64,000 nucleotides of DNA from Kiritimatiellia bacterium (GTDB lineage Bacteria > Verrucomicrobiota > Kiritimatiellia > UBA8416 > JADHWI01). Below, piece by piece: positions 1 through 9,595 of this stretch; position 1 is the stretch's first letter, and each line of letters opens with the position of its first letter. The notes under the pieces were generated by a model that was not told where the DNA came from, ran no database searches, and saw only the letters and a list, made by a program, of their open reading frames with translations. Where the stretch lies: assembly GCA_030744755.1 (NCBI GenBank), contig JASLPY010000010.1, positions 43,918 to 107,917 on the forward strand, in the 5' to 3' direction. Both the position numbers and the translations under genes were made by a program.

Positions 1-151
1 ACGCCATGCCGACAGAATCGTGGTCATAGACGATGGCGCAATAATCGAAGATGGAGACCATGATTCCCTGATGAAACAGAACGGCCGATACTACGATCTG
101 GTGGTAAGAAGCGAAGAAAGCGGAATTCTGCAGGAAGAGAGCGGGGAATGA
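1..151 (+). CDS. ABC transporter ATP-binding protein, C-terminal fragment (truncated by window edge)
   Basis: Frame from base 2 reads RHADRIVVIDDGAIIEDGDHDSLMKQNGRYYDLVVRSEE...*, typical of the end of an ABC exporter ATPase. Confidence 0.75.
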   Translation, partial: RHADRIVVIDDGAIIEDGDHDSLMKQNGRYYDLVVRSEESGILQEESGE

Positions 152-296
152 TACAGCAACTGCCACCTGCTCAACCAGCGAATCCAGCCACCCGAAAAAA
201 CTCTGGACGTTGGGAAGGACCATGCGGTAAGCTTCGGCTTCACGCAGCGCGAAAAGCTTTTCTGTTCAGCAGTATCGTAAGTAAAGAGGTAGACGA

Positions 297-2147
297 TTGT
301 CCAATCCCGTAACAAGTAGCGTAGCCGACCATCTTGTCCCGGTCCAGATGGCTGCACTTGGACTTCTTGTGCTGGCAGCACACCTGGGCGGAAGGCTGTG
401 CGACAAGCTCAGGCTGCCCGTACCCGCCGGACAGCTCCTCGGCGGCGTTATCGCAGGGCCATGGGTTCTGCACATGGTTGGAGTTCTTCCCGATTTCCCG
501 GTTGCATATGACACTGCTGTCGGCAGTTTCAACTTCTTTATCTTTACCTTCGTAAGCCTCGTGGCGTTCAGCATCGGCGAGGAACTGCACATGAGCCGGC
601 TGAGGACGGTTGGAAAATCAGCCTTAGTTATCTGTCTCTGCCAGGCAGCGGTAACATTCGTTCTGGTTTCCCTTGGCCTGATTCTTCTGGGCAGAATGCC
701 TGTCCTGCAAGCAACACTTATTGGCGCCATCGGTATTGTTATGGCTCCGGAAGTAACATTCATAATTCTCAACAGGCTGAAGATAGAAGGCAGGCTGCGC
801 AACATGCTGGGCAGCGTTGAGATCCTCTGCGACATCATTGGGGTGATGATCTTTACGGTCCTCGTCGAATGCGGTGTGGTCATCCAGTCAGGAGCTGAGT
901 TCTCCTTTGCCACCGCAAGGTGGAGACTGTTTCTGCCTGTCGTAAAGGATCTGTTCTTGGCGCACCTGATAGGTGTGGCGATTTTCATCGTACTTAGAGC
1001 CCTCGTGCGAAGAAAAGGAAAGGCACTTATTCCCCACACGCATGACACCGAGCTCCATGACGGTTCTCTCGGGTTGCTTCACAGGGTTCTTGCAGAACAT
1101 CCGTCTCCATCTGCCGAGATTTTCGTCGTCGTGGTATCAAGCGTTTCCATAGGTGCCGGGTTCGCGCACTACTTCCACCTGCCTTTCCTTGCAACATCAG
1201 CCGTTGCAGGTTTTCTTGTTGCCAACTTCCATTCGCATGCAATTTTTGATTCTCTGAAGATAACCAATATCTCGGCCCTTCTGAACCTGGGGTTCTTCGC
1301 CATCGTGGGCTCGACCATCCGGTTCGACTCGTTTGACAGTACCGTGGCCGTCTACATATTGATCTACGTCTGTTTCCGCGCACTGGGCAAGATCGTCGGC
1401 ACTTGGATTGGGTGCAAGGTGGTGAAAGAGGACAAGAAGGTCGCTTCCTGCTTCCCGTACCTGATGTTCCCCCAGGCCGCCGTTGCCGCGGTCGAAGCAA
1501 TCTATGCCGGAACCCTCCTGGGGGATCCGGTCATTCCCGCCGTTGTCCTGCCGGCTATCGTCATCTTTGAGGTCGGCGGCGTGATCATGTCGGACCGTGT
1601 TCTCAGCAGGTGGCGAAGCTGGATTGCCGGCGAAGGAGATTTCCTCGAGATTCGAGAGGCGGAGGAGGCGGTGGCTGCATCCGACATGCTCCTGAACAAG
1701 CTGAGTCCGGCATCAATCAAGCTGGATCTGAAGCATCCCTTGAAACTGGGAGCTATAGAGGAAATGGTTGACCACGCCGTAGCCACTTCCGATCAACTCC
1801 TCACTTCGGAAGAACCGATGCAGCTTATACTGGAACGAGAGCAGTTGATGCCCACGGGAATGGGTCACGGCATTGCACTTCCCCATTGCCGCCTTCTTGC
1901 ACTCGACCATGCCATTGTTGTATTCGGGCGACATAGTGATGGCGTTGTTTTCGGCGGCATTGATAACGAACCATGCAACTTGATAGTTCTGCTGCTCAGC
2001 GGTGCAGGCGATCCCTCCCAGCACATAAAGCTGCTTAGTGCGATAGCCGGCATTCTTGGAGAAGAAGAAGTAAGGGAGGAACTCCTGAACGCACCAGACT
2101 CCGACAGTTTTCTTCAAATTATCAAGACAGCCGCAGGCGGCGCTTGA
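297..2147 (+). CDS. Cation/proton antiporter (KefB/NhaS3 type) with C-terminal PTS EIIA-like domain
   Basis: Polytopic N-terminus (GGRLCDKLRLPVPAGQLLGGVIAGP...), C-terminal PTS-EIIA-like motif MGHGIALPHCR; TTG start. Confidence 0.8.
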   Translation: MSNPVTSSVADHLVPVQMAALGLLVLAAHLGGRLCDKLRLPVPAGQLLGGVIAGPWVLHMVGVLPDFPVAYDTAVGSFNFFIFTFVSLVAFSIGEELHMSRLRTVGKSALVICLCQAAVTFVLVSLGLILLGRMPVLQATLIGAIGIVMAPEVTFIILNRLKIEGRLRNMLGSVEILCDIIGVMIFTVLVECGVVIQSGAEFSFATARWRLFLPVVKDLFLAHLIGVAIFIVLRALVRRKGKALIPHTHDTELHDGSLGLLHRVLAEHPSPSAEIFVVVVSSVSIGAGFAHYFHLPFLATSAVAGFLVANFHSHAIFDSLKITNISALLNLGFFAIVGSTIRFDSFDSTVAVYILIYVCFRALGKIVGTWIGCKVVKEDKKVASCFPYLMFPQAAVAAVEAIYAGTLLGDPVIPAVVLPAIVIFEVGGVIMSDRVLSRWRSWIAGEGDFLEIREAEEAVAASDMLLNKLSPASIKLDLKHPLKLGAIEEMVDHAVATSDQLLTSEEPMQLILEREQLMPTGMGHGIALPHCRLLALDHAIVVFGRHSDGVVFGGIDNEPCNLIVLLLSGAGDPSQHIKLLSAIAGILGEEEVREELLNAPDSDSFLQIIKTAAGGA

Positions 2148-2149
2148 GT

Positions 2150-2200
2150 GGGAGGGGCAGCGGCCTCGCTGCCCGCGGACGCCGAGGCCGGCGTCCTCCC
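2150..2200 (+). repeat. Palindromic repeat family A, copy 1
   Basis: gggaggggcagcggcctcgctgcccgcggacgccgaggccggcgtcctccc; near-identical to 8522-8573 and to the inverted copies at 58928-58979 and 60252-60303. Confidence 0.9.
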
Positions 2201-2267
2201 GTCGGAGCACAGCGGCGTAGCCAAAAGACTCTGACCCCGCCCATAGGACGGGATTTCAAGGAACGAA

Positions 2268-3191
2268 ATGAAATTCTCGATCACACTTACGCGTGTGTCT
2301 CGCCGGCTCGTCCAGATCAGCGTGATACTCTTGCTGATCCTGGCGGCAAAAGATAGCGCCTTTCGCCAGGACGCGTTGCGGGATTCTCGTCGCCTTCAGG
2401 ATGCCTTCTCTCCCGATCAATCACGGTACGAATCTTTACTCGAGTCACATTCGGGGCTGGATAAGACACTGAACGGATTGCGGGGAAACCTGTGGTACTT
2501 CGATGTAGGTGGTGTGGCCATCGCCGACGATCTTGCGGTACTGGAGTACGTGTTTGCGTCACACCGGCTGACTATCTCCTTCCTGCTGGCCGGCATCTGG
2601 ATTCTACTGCTCTGCCTGGGCTGCGGACGCGTCTTCTGCTCCTACCTGTGCCCGGCCGCCCTGTTATTTGACTTTGGCAGACTGGTAAGAAAGGGGCTCA
2701 TTCGCGTGGGTTTCGATCTGCCGGAAAAGGTAATTCCACGCTTCACGAAATACCTCATGCTGGGAGTCGGCCTGGCACTTGCGTGGGTGACAGGACGGTA
2801 TACTCTTGCATGGATTTACCCACCGAGGCTCATCTGCGTCGAACTCGATCACTATATCCTTGAAGGCACGTTGCGCTTCGGTGTGGTTTTCCTGCTGGGA
2901 ATCGTTCTTCTCGAAGTACTGGTTCTGCCACGTGCCTGGTGTACGCACCTGTGCCCGGGCGGTGCGCTGTACTCGCTGCTAGGATCGCGACGCCTCCTGC
3001 GGATCAAACTGCATGAAGATCGCTGCACTCACTGCGGGGCCTGCCGCCCCGTCTGCCCGTATGACTTGCGTCCCGACGAGGCCTCGCCGGGCATGGAATG
3101 CGACAACTGCGTTCGCTGCATCGCCGCTTGTCCCGAGGACGCCCTGGCCTATAGGCGGCCAAGGGCGATACCGAAGGAGTCAACGCCATGA
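2268..3191 (+). CDS. NapH-like 4Fe-4S membrane protein (quinol dehydrogenase type)
   Basis: Transmembrane segments with CGRVFCSYLCPAALLFD and CTHLCPGG motifs, C-terminal CTHCGACRPVCP / CDNCVRCIAACP. Confidence 0.8.
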   Translation: MKFSITLTRVSRRLVQISVILLLILAAKDSAFRQDALRDSRRLQDAFSPDQSRYESLLESHSGLDKTLNGLRGNLWYFDVGGVAIADDLAVLEYVFASHRLTISFLLAGIWILLLCLGCGRVFCSYLCPAALLFDFGRLVRKGLIRVGFDLPEKVIPRFTKYLMLGVGLALAWVTGRYTLAWIYPPRLICVELDHYILEGTLRFGVVFLLGIVLLEVLVLPRAWCTHLCPGGALYSLLGSRRLLRIKLHEDRCTHCGACRPVCPYDLRPDEASPGMECDNCVRCIAACPEDALAYRRPRAIPKESTP

Positions 3192-3817
3192 GAAGCCGAA
3201 AGATCAATCGTCGCGAGTTTCTGAACAGTCTTGGCGTGGCATCTCTTGCCACCGCGGCGATGCTGGGAATTCCCGCCGTGCGGGCGTTGCCGCGGCAGGA
3301 AAGCGAAATAGGCATCTACCTGCGTCCACCCGGTGCACTGCGGGAGACGGAATTCCTCAGAACCTGCATCCGGTGCGGAGCTTGTGCTCAAGCTTGCTAC
3401 CCTGATTGTATACGTTTCTTCGACAGAGGCCCCAATCAGGACACTCCATACATTCTACCGCGGAAGAAGGCCTGCGAACTCTGCATGAAATGCGTTGCCG
3501 TCTGCCCGACAGGGGCCTTGGAAGATGTTTTAGAAGAAGATGTCAAAATGGGAAAGGCCGTACTGGATAAGGACCTCTGCCTCTCACATCGCGGGCGTGG
3601 CGTCTGCGAAGTATGCTACCAATGCTGCCCTCGCAAGGGAAAAGCAATTACGCAAGAGCTCATCCGCTTGAAACCCATTTTCCACGAAAAACACTGTACG
3701 GGATGCGGGATGTGCGAAGAAGGCTGCCCAGTGCGTAAGAAGGCCGTAGAAGTCATTCCCCTGGAAGCAACAGTTCGCAAAGCAGGCCTGAAGGGGCTGG
3801 AGCTTGAGAATGTGTAA
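3188..3817 (+). CDS. NapG/MauM-like 4Fe-4S ferredoxin with Tat-like signal
   Basis: NRREFLNSLGVASLATAAML leader; CIRCGACAQAC, CELCMKCVAVCP, CEVCYQCCP, CTGCGMCEEGCP; overlaps stop of upstream ORF. Confidence 0.8.
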   Translation: MRSRKINRREFLNSLGVASLATAAMLGIPAVRALPRQESEIGIYLRPPGALRETEFLRTCIRCGACAQACYPDCIRFFDRGPNQDTPYILPRKKACELCMKCVAVCPTGALEDVLEEDVKMGKAVLDKDLCLSHRGRGVCEVCYQCCPRKGKAITQELIRLKPIFHEKHCTGCGMCEEGCPVRKKAVEVIPLEATVRKAGLKGLELENV

Positions 3818-3823
3818 CCAGCG

Positions 3824-4069
3824 CATTTCGCCACAAGCGGCGAAATGACTGAAAACCCTAATGACGAAATACCCAGATACCCAAAGAAATCCGAAGTACC
3901 CAAGCCCGAATGACCCCATTTTGTGAGTCTGCTGGAGCGGACGAATTGTTGAGACCTAACCAATCAGCTTTGGGCCGCCAGTTTCGGAGTTCAGAGTTCG
4001 GAATTCTTTGGGTATTTGGGTACTTGGGTGCTTCGTCATTCCCGCTATTTCACGAGTCTTCGTGAAATA
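3824..4069. terminator. Two hairpins between convergent genes (candidate bidirectional terminators)
   Basis: catttcgcc(3824-3832)/ggcgaaatg(3839-3847) and tatttcacga(4046-4055)/tcgtgaaata(4060-4069) between + strand stop 3817 and - strand stop 4080. Confidence 0.5.
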
Positions 4070-4079
4070 TGCGGGCAGG

Positions 4080-5879
4080 CTACAACAACGTCCCCCGCAT
4101 GTTCATGTCCAAATGCATGATCCAGAGCGAGAAGTACGAGAAGAGGATCATCGCCGCCAGGATGGGCACTTCCACGAGGTAGGATGTTGTGCCCTTGCCA
4201 AAGAGCCGCTGGGTGACGCGGTGCGTGATGGCTATACCGTACACGTGCCCCACGACCACCAGAACGACCTGCGCAATCCAGATGGTGTTGGTGGAGAGCA
4301 TTTGCGGGTAGGCACGCGTCGCCGTCCCAAAAAGATTCCAGCCGCGGCCCATTGGATCGGAGAGGAATGTCAAAACATTCTGGCCCTCCATGAAAAGGTG
4401 CATCCCGTTGTGGGCCAGGTGATAGAAGAGGGCGATCGGCAGCAACGCGTAGGAGAACTGAATAAAAATCTCCATGGTGGAGTGCCCCCCACCTGTCTCC
4501 GTTTTACGCGCCGCGAGCGCGGCGACGACCCGGCAGAAAACCAGGTAGAGCAATATAGGCGCGGCCAACACCACGATCATGCCGATCGTGAACGATCCAA
4601 GATGTCCCGTGCCAAACAGGTCACCAACCCAGCCCAGGATGGTGCCTTCCGGTTCCGTCACGTTCTCCCAGAACGGGGTCATCGTGAGTCCATGAAAGCT
4701 CGTCAGCGAAAGCAAGGTTATGGCCAGGAAAGCCTCGTCACGTTTGGGGCTGTTGTAGTCATAGAGATCCTCCCCAAAGGGACGCACGTTCAACGCCACA
4801 TTATCCTTCGGGCAGCTCTTGAAGCACTCCCCGCACATGGTGCAGTAGGTGTTGTCTTCCAGCGTGGCCAGGCAGAGCGAGGTGGGGCAAGCGTTCCCCT
4901 TCTCATTGCCGGCGAAACAGTCGCGGCTCTTACAGGACGCGCAGACATCCAGGTTTGCCGCCCTCACCTCCACCGGGGCGAAGTTGGCATACATGCCGGC
5001 GATGCGGCCGACAAAACAGCCGTAGCGACAAAAGGATTTCTTGTCGAACAAGAGTGCAGGAACAAGGGCCAGAACGAGCATGCCTATTGCGACATAGGCG
5101 GTTTTCATGGGCGACTTGGTCACGTGGCATCCCAGCTCGAGCCAGGTCAGCGCGATGAAGAGCCACAGGGCGGGCCAGACCGACCGCAGGCGGCGTGGCC
5201 ACTGCAGTCCGAGATTGAGCGGCGCCCGGCCGGTGCCGAACAGTCGCAGGCGGGAGAGCACGGTGGCCACGAAATCCCAGGGACAGAAGACGCACCAGAT
5301 CTTGCCGGCAAACAGAACGATGAAGATCAGCCCAGCCCACCAGATGGTCCAGGTCAGCGTGGGGACGATGTTGACGACCTGGTGGCCCGCAAGTCCGGCG
5401 TAGATCAGAAAGGCAAAGAGGAGCGTCGTTGGAAACTGGAACAGCGCCGGAAAAATAGGCAGCCGGATGAATCGTTTGAGCGCGCCCCAGCGAAGCAGGT
5501 CAAAGCGGCGTCGCTTCCGCTTACGCAGGGTGCGGCGGCCAACCGTCTCGGCGAAAAAGAACGAGACGAGGATGATTGCCACCAGCCCGCTATAGTAGAG
5601 CCAGTCCGGGATCCCCGGCATCACCACCATCTTGCGGTACTGTGAGTCGAAAATGATGGCCTTGCACCCCATGGTGCAGTCAATCATGCCGCAGAACTCG
5701 CACATTCTACCGTCAGTCGCATCCCCGGTGGCGGGACCAGGAGCGCCACTCTGCGCAAAGGCATGTGGCTTCTTCGGCATCGGAGAGGATGTTTCCGCAT
5801 CCTGTGAGAAGACAGACTGCACCAGCAGAAAGAGAACCAGGAAACAAAGTCCAAACAAGCTGCCCCGCCGAATATTCAT
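4080..5879 (-). CDS. NosR/CcoG-like polytopic polyferredoxin
   Basis: KIWCVFCPWDF, CRYGCFVGRI, CASCKSRDC, CTMCGECFKSCP motifs with many TM segments. Confidence 0.7.
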   Translation of the reverse strand: MNIRRGSLFGLCFLVLFLLVQSVFSQDAETSSPMPKKPHAFAQSGAPGPATGDATDGRMCEFCGMIDCTMGCKAIIFDSQYRKMVVMPGIPDWLYYSGLVAIILVSFFFAETVGRRTLRKRKRRRFDLLRWGALKRFIRLPIFPALFQFPTTLLFAFLIYAGLAGHQVVNIVPTLTWTIWWAGLIFIVLFAGKIWCVFCPWDFVATVLSRLRLFGTGRAPLNLGLQWPRRLRSVWPALWLFIALTWLELGCHVTKSPMKTAYVAIGMLVLALVPALLFDKKSFCRYGCFVGRIAGMYANFAPVEVRAANLDVCASCKSRDCFAGNEKGNACPTSLCLATLEDNTYCTMCGECFKSCPKDNVALNVRPFGEDLYDYNSPKRDEAFLAITLLSLTSFHGLTMTPFWENVTEPEGTILGWVGDLFGTGHLGSFTIGMIVVLAAPILLYLVFCRVVAALAARKTETGGGHSTMEIFIQFSYALLPIALFYHLAHNGMHLFMEGQNVLTFLSDPMGRGWNLFGTATRAYPQMLSTNTIWIAQVVLVVVGHVYGIAITHRVTQRLFGKGTTSYLVEVPILAAMILFSYFSLWIMHLDMNMRGTLL

Positions 5880-6021
5880 AGCCGTGCAGTGTATCCCAGA
5901 ACATGTTTTGCCCGCAATCCTTAAGGGGGGGGCGGTCAGATCTCATGCCACTTACTTAAGCCTCTTTTCCCTACTTTGTCGCGAGCTTTGTCGATCCAAA
6001 CCCTTTGTAACGTTACGTCAG

Positions 6022-6249
6022 GCCGGAGGCCTGCCAGCGATTAGCCGGTGGTTGCGCGCGGAACGCGCGCCACCACCGGACTTCGTGGCGAGAGCATCAC
6101 CCATCCCGGAGGGATGGCAGCGATTCCCGCTCGGCCGCGTATCCGCCAATGCTGGCATCCCTTCGGGATGCAATTCATATCTCCGTTTACCGGTGGTATC
6201 TCCCGCTCCGCTGGATCAACCACCGGCTAATCGCTGACAAGCCTCCGGC
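6022..6249. repeat. Nested palindromic element C
   Basis: Arms 6022-6053 and 6218-6249 (32 nt, 2 mismatches as inverted repeat), with internal hairpins catcccggagggatg and catcccttcgggatg. Confidence 0.85.
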
Positions 6250-6467
6250 TTGCCCCGAGGGCGAATCAGGGGGGCGAATCAGGGTCAGCGAATCAGGGCC
6301 AGACCTTTATTGTACATTTTAGTGCGCTTTGCTGCGCAGGACTGGTTCTCTTGTCACATGCCGGTCACGGAGAATCGGTTGTCGAAACCGAACCCGCAAT
6401 AGACATCAGATCAAAGAGTGTCTACAGTGAGATGTTTCCTCATCAGGCTACAGGTATATGATCGGAC

Positions 6468-9341
6468 ATGGACTGCATGGGTACGATGATTATGCTGCGG
6501 TGGCAGCTTCTGGTCTTAGGTTGTACGTTGCTCATCGGCGTGACGGCGCTGTTTCGCCGCCGCGTGCTGTGGTTTCGGGCATGCGTTGCCGGTGGACTGC
6601 TGTTGGCCTTTGCGTTGCAGCTTCTTGTGACGCCGCTGGGCAGGCGAATTGCCTCGCTTGATCGCACTATTGCTTCACTGCCCGATGATCATCCCGACAG
6701 TCGTGCTCTGGCCCAACAGCGGGCGGCAGCCGAGACAGAGCAACGGAAAGCGACGGGACTCGAGCGACTGCCCTTTCGCCTGGGCCTCGATCTTCGCGGA
6801 GGCACCGAAATCCGCCTGCGCCTGCACCCGGATCAGAGCCGGATCGAACGCTTGCGCGAGGAACAACGCGAGCTCGCGGAGAAGCAGGCCTCCTCCCCTA
6901 CCCCGGAACGCCAGATGGCCATTTCGAGCCTCGCGGATTCCATCTCCCGAGAGGAGACGCGCCTGGAAGACCAACTCGCACAGGCTGTCGACATCGTGCG
7001 CCACAGACTCAGTGGCATTGGCGTCAGCGACATCGCGGTCATGCGGGATGGTAGAGACCGCATATTGATTCAGCTCCCGGATATGAACACCGACGAGGCC
7101 GAGGCGGTCGTCCAAACGGTGGAGCAACAGGGCGTGCTGGCATTCCGGATGATAGTGCCGCGCACGGGTGCGCAGGGACAACCATCGCTCTACGCTGCAA
7201 TCGAAAGCCAGGGCTTTGGAAGCGACACCCGGGGTCTCACTGCCGCCGGCACCCTCCCGTTGGACGCTGAACACCGGGACCATGCGCCTTTCGACTGGTT
7301 GCGTACACCCGATACGGCAACTGAGGGGGGGGATTTGCGACGTGGCTATTTCCGGGTAGTCCAGCGCACTCCCGTACTAACAGGATCGCGCATCATTGCA
7401 GCGAGACACGCCAGCGATCACCGTGGTGAGAACTGGCGCGTACAAGTGGAGTTCGATGCCGAGGGTTCACAACGTTTCCTGGAGACAACTCGTGACAACC
7501 TGGGCAGGCAGCTCGGTATCGTGCTCGATGGCCGCCTGGTCTCCGCTCCGTACATTGGCGAGGTAGTGGATGAAGGCCGCACGGAAATCATTGGCGATTT
7601 TGCCGAACGGGAGGCCCGCAATCTTGCCGTGATTCTTCAGAGCGGTGCGCTTAAGGTTCGTGTCTCCCGGGAGTCGCAGACGCGAATCGGCCCAAGCCTC
7701 GGAGAAGACTCGATACGTCGCGGCGTACGATCACTTGCCGCGGGCTTCCTGGCAGTCGTCTTATTCATGGCGCTTTACTATCGGGTTGCCGGCCTGATTG
7801 CCGTGAGCGCGCTGCTTGCAAACATGTTGATCCTGGCAGCCATTCTGTCAGCGCTGGATTCAGCCGTGGCTCTTCCGGGAATCGCTGGTGCAATTCTCCT
7901 GGTGGGCATCACGGTGGATTCTGCCGTATTGATTTATGAGCGGTTGAGGGAGGAACAGAAGAGCGCGAGTTCCACGCACAACATTGTTCACGCAGCCTAC
8001 GACAGGGCGTTCACAACAATCGTTGACACGAACGTAACCACGATCCTTGCGGCAGGGATTCTGTACGTCTTTGCAGCAGATGCGGTAAAAGGCTTCTGCC
8101 TTGTATTGGTAATCGGAATTCTCACGGGACTCTTCTGTTCACTGGTGGGCATTCGCTGGATGCTTGACGGCCTGGCTGAGCTTCGCCCGTCCGCACGGTT
8201 GCGCATGATGCCCCCACCCCGTTGCCCGACTATCGATTTTGTAAAGTGCCATCGCCGGGCGGCAGGAACCAGCCTGGTCCTGATCGTGGGATCTGCCCTG
8301 CTGTTTGCCTGGATGTATCACAGGGGAGACGCCTTCGGCACCGAATTCACAGGTGGCATCCGCGTGCGGTTCCGGTTGTCACAAGCGCAGCGCGTCGAGG
8401 TGGTGCGGCAACGTATTCAATCCACGTTGGGAGATGAGTATCCGGATGCCGCTGTTACTCTGCGCTCGCATGGCCGGCCGCAGGAAGGAGCATTGAAAGA
8501 AGCACCCCGCAGGGGTGCTTTGGGAGGGGCAGCGGCCTCGCTGCCCGCGGACGCCGAGGCCGGCGTCCCTCCCGGCAGAGGGCAGCGGCGCGATCAACGA
8601 ACACTGGACATCCCAAGAGGGCCAGGTTTCGAAAAGTCTAATGGAAACAGCGCCGAACCGTTGTTCTCCGAATTCTCCCTTTCCGCGCAGCAGGTTGAGG
8701 ACGGTAGCGACTCCCAGGCCATCTCGGTGTTGACCCGTTTTGAGAGCGCCATTCGGGATGCATTCGCAACGGAACGTACCCGCGATGAAGAAACCATTCT
8801 GGCCGCGAGTCAAATGGGTCCACTGGTGGCCGGCGAGATGCGCCGGGCTACCTCGACGGCCATTGCGTTGGCGTTGGGGGCGATATTCCTATACATCTTC
8901 TTCCGTTTCCGAATGCACGGCGTATTCGGCTGGGTTGCCGTACTGACACTGGCACACGATGTCATCATTACCCTTGGGTTGCTATTGCTGGGTGGGCGTC
9001 TGGGTCTGATCCAGGGACAGATTGACCTGAAGGTGAGCGCCGCGCTGTTGACGACAATCGGTTACTCGCTCAACGACACAATCGTTGTATTTGACCGCAT
9101 TCGTGAGAACGCACGAGGAGATGCGATATCGCCGGAAACCATCAATAAATCAATAAACCAGGTGCTGCTGCGAACCCTGGTAACGAGCTTCACGACGCTG
9201 TTGGTCGTGGTGGCGCTCTTTGTTCTGGGAGGCGAAGTGATTCGCGGCTTCGCCTTCACACTGCTCATCGGCATAGTAGTGGGAACCTACTCATCGATCT
9301 TCATGGCCGGCCCGATGGTGGGACGTCCCTGGTCAAAGTAA
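6468..9341 (+). CDS. secDF: Fused protein translocase SecD/SecF
   Basis: SecD motif GLDLRGGTEIRLRL; SecF motifs GTEFTGGIRVRFRL and GYSLNDTIVVFDRIREN; two sets of TM helices. Confidence 0.93.
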   Translation: MDCMGTMIMLRWQLLVLGCTLLIGVTALFRRRVLWFRACVAGGLLLAFALQLLVTPLGRRIASLDRTIASLPDDHPDSRALAQQRAAAETEQRKATGLERLPFRLGLDLRGGTEIRLRLHPDQSRIERLREEQRELAEKQASSPTPERQMAISSLADSISREETRLEDQLAQAVDIVRHRLSGIGVSDIAVMRDGRDRILIQLPDMNTDEAEAVVQTVEQQGVLAFRMIVPRTGAQGQPSLYAAIESQGFGSDTRGLTAAGTLPLDAEHRDHAPFDWLRTPDTATEGGDLRRGYFRVVQRTPVLTGSRIIAARHASDHRGENWRVQVEFDAEGSQRFLETTRDNLGRQLGIVLDGRLVSAPYIGEVVDEGRTEIIGDFAEREARNLAVILQSGALKVRVSRESQTRIGPSLGEDSIRRGVRSLAAGFLAVVLFMALYYRVAGLIAVSALLANMLILAAILSALDSAVALPGIAGAILLVGITVDSAVLIYERLREEQKSASSTHNIVHAAYDRAFTTIVDTNVTTILAAGILYVFAADAVKGFCLVLVIGILTGLFCSLVGIRWMLDGLAELRPSARLRMMPPPRCPTIDFVKCHRRAAGTSLVLIVGSALLFAWMYHRGDAFGTEFTGGIRVRFRLSQAQRVEVVRQRIQSTLGDEYPDAAVTLRSHGRPQEGALKEAPRRGALGGAAASLPADAEAGVPPGRGQRRDQRTLDIPRGPGFEKSNGNSAEPLFSEFSLSAQQVEDGSDSQAISVLTRFESAIRDAFATERTRDEETILAASQMGPLVAGEMRRATSTAIALALGAIFLYIFFRFRMHGVFGWVAVLTLAHDVIITLGLLLLGGRLGLIQGQIDLKVSAALLTTIGYSLNDTIVVFDRIRENARGDAISPETINKSINQVLLRTLVTSFTTLLVVVALFVLGGEVIRGFAFTLLIGIVVGTYSSIFMAGPMVGRPWSK
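8522..8573 (+). repeat. Palindromic repeat family A, copy 2, in frame inside secDF
   Basis: 52-nt element identical in core to copies 1 and 3; translates to GGAAASLPADAEAGVPP. Confidence 0.93.
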
Positions 9342-9505
9342 CTTCACCAGGCGAGCGTTCAACACCGCCTCCTGCGCCTTGTGCTGTGGCTGCGCTTTTG
9401 TGTGCTATTTCTGCTGCTGTTGCGTTACAGTTTCTATTCGCTTGAATCAATAGGAGGAGCCATCTGCGTTGTGAAACAGATCAACGGGGCAGGCATCGCT
9501 ACGCG

Positions 9506-9581
9506 GACGGCGGACCTTTCCCGCTAACGCCTAGCGCCTAACCACTAACCACTGCGTTCTGCGCTCACAGCGCAGAACGCT
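9506..9581 (+). repeat. Repeat family B, copy 1, with 12-bp stem hairpin
   Basis: gacggcggacctttcccgctaacgcctagcgcctaac...gcgttctgcgct-cac-agcgcagaacgc; inverted near-copy at 63925-64000. Confidence 0.88.
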
Positions 9582-9595
9582 CAGGAGGTAAATCC

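Noticed and set aside
266-1048. 260-aa minus-strand ORF
   Set aside because: Antisense to the antiporter; no family signature
4008-5645. 545-aa plus-strand ORF
   Set aside because: Antisense to the well-supported NosR-like Fe-S protein; composition is charged and low-complexity with no motif
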